Shown here: positions 19,102-19,623 of the stretch, in pieces | Numbering within the stretch: position 1 is the stretch's first letter | Layout: every line of letters starts with the position of its first letter | Source of the DNA: Phanerochaete sordida | Taxonomy: Eukaryota; Basidiomycota; Agaricomycetes; Polyporales; Phanerochaetaceae | Direction: 5' to 3' | Length of the DNA: 19,623 nt | Assembly: GCA_019973155.2 (NCBI GenBank) | Contig: BPQB01000179.1 | Location: forward strand, 1-19,623 | Notes under the pieces: model-generated | Database searches by the model: none | Seen by the model: the letters and a program-made list of their open reading frames with translations, nothing else | What the model was told of the DNA's origin: nothing | Position numbers and translations under genes: made by a program

Positions 19102-19480
19102 AGGTAGGGCTCATGCAAAACCTAGTACTCCACGTGGCAAAATAATATCACGCCGGCGCGCGCTTTGGTGTGGATTGGTGGGCAGAGCGTGACGGCTCGA
19201 GAAAGACAGCCAAACTACACTTTGTACAAGAGACGACAAATAAATGTAAAACCAGAGATCTGTAGCGAAGGTATTCCTCATTACTTCTGCGGTCGCGGAT
19301 TTTGAGGGAAGCGGCTGTAAAAAGTGGAGTTTCGCAGTTAAGGCCGGTTTGGCACACTGACCTTCGCACAACGGCGTGACGCCGCGCCCACAGGATGCCG
19401 CTAATGTCACGGATAGTCACGCCAAAGTCACTCAATCATCACGCCCACGTGGAGTACCAGGTTTTGCGTGAGCCCTACCT
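19102..19480. mobile_element. 379-bp TA-flanked MITE
   Basis: The ends are reverse complements over about 36 bases with two mismatches: AGGTAGGGCTCA...CTCCACGTGG on the left, CCACGTGGAG...TGAGCCCTACCT on the right. TA flanks both sides (19100-19101 and 19481-19482), giving a symmetrical element with a TA target duplication. No transposase is encoded. The terminal sequence differs from the 1.2-kb element, so it is a separate family. Superfamily is most likely Tc1/mariner-like from the TA site alone. Confidence 0.85.
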
Positions 19481-19482
19481 TA

Positions 19483-19623
19483 ACATGAAAACAATGACTT
19501 GCTCAGAGTGGGCCGTAGCGCATAGCGCTCGGCGGGTACGATTTCTTCTCTTCCACCTACATTGCTCCTTAAAATACATTAAATCTAAATCTGCCATTTT
19601 CAAGGATTTGTTCGAAATCTATT
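19483..19623. other. right flank, nothing recognised
   Basis: The last 140 bases become AT-rich towards the edge (AAAATACATTAAATCTAAAT). No feature can be supported. Confidence 0.4.

Overview
The window looks like nuclear DNA of a filamentous basidiomycete, most likely an Agaricomycete. The evidence is short spliceosomal introns (46 to 63 bases, GT...AG, several with CTAAC or CTGAC branch sites), a KDZ-family transposase with a CxC2 cysteine cluster, and a large Ty3/gypsy retrotransposon. It is an accessory, transposon-rich region. No ordinary housekeeping gene is complete here.

Layout. (1) Bases 1-6610, minus strand: a Ty3/gypsy LTR retrotransposon, cut by the left edge. Its order is 5' LTR with TATA box, a non-canonical leader, an extra 240-residue ORF, gag, then pol in the -1 frame. 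Protease, reverse transcriptase, RNase H and integrase motifs are all uninterrupted, so the copy looks young. (2) 7300-7748: a small two-exon hypothetical gene. (3) 7820-9019: a 1.2-kb AT-rich, TA-flanked Tc1/mariner-type non-autonomous element whose left terminal repeat sits at the head of each of three 169-bp tandem units. (4) 9022-11115: non-coding DNA with no recognised gene. (5) 11116-15007: an eleven-exon KDZ transposase pseudogene. All ten introns keep frame across 1122 codons, but seven in-frame stops interrupt it. (6) 15008-16556: nothing recognised. (7) 16557-16820, minus strand: a decayed coding fragment resembling the N-terminal part of a fumarylacetoacetate-hydrolase-family protein. 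(8) 17060-17446, plus strand: a truncated, inverted second copy of the retrotransposon LTR. (9) 17704-18774: a three-exon Cys/His-rich protein gene with an unresolved 5' end. (10) 19102-19480: a 379-bp TA-flanked MITE.

How the parts relate. These are independent mobile elements and relics rather than a cooperating gene cluster. The two LTR copies form an inverted pair enclosing the KDZ pseudogene and the 1.2-kb element. I see no TET/JBP dioxygenase, the gene often mobilised by basidiomycete KDZ elements, in this window. The least ordinary structures are the triplicated terminal repeat, the extra ORF before gag, the possible self-priming leader, and the frame-perfect transposase silenced only by stop codons.
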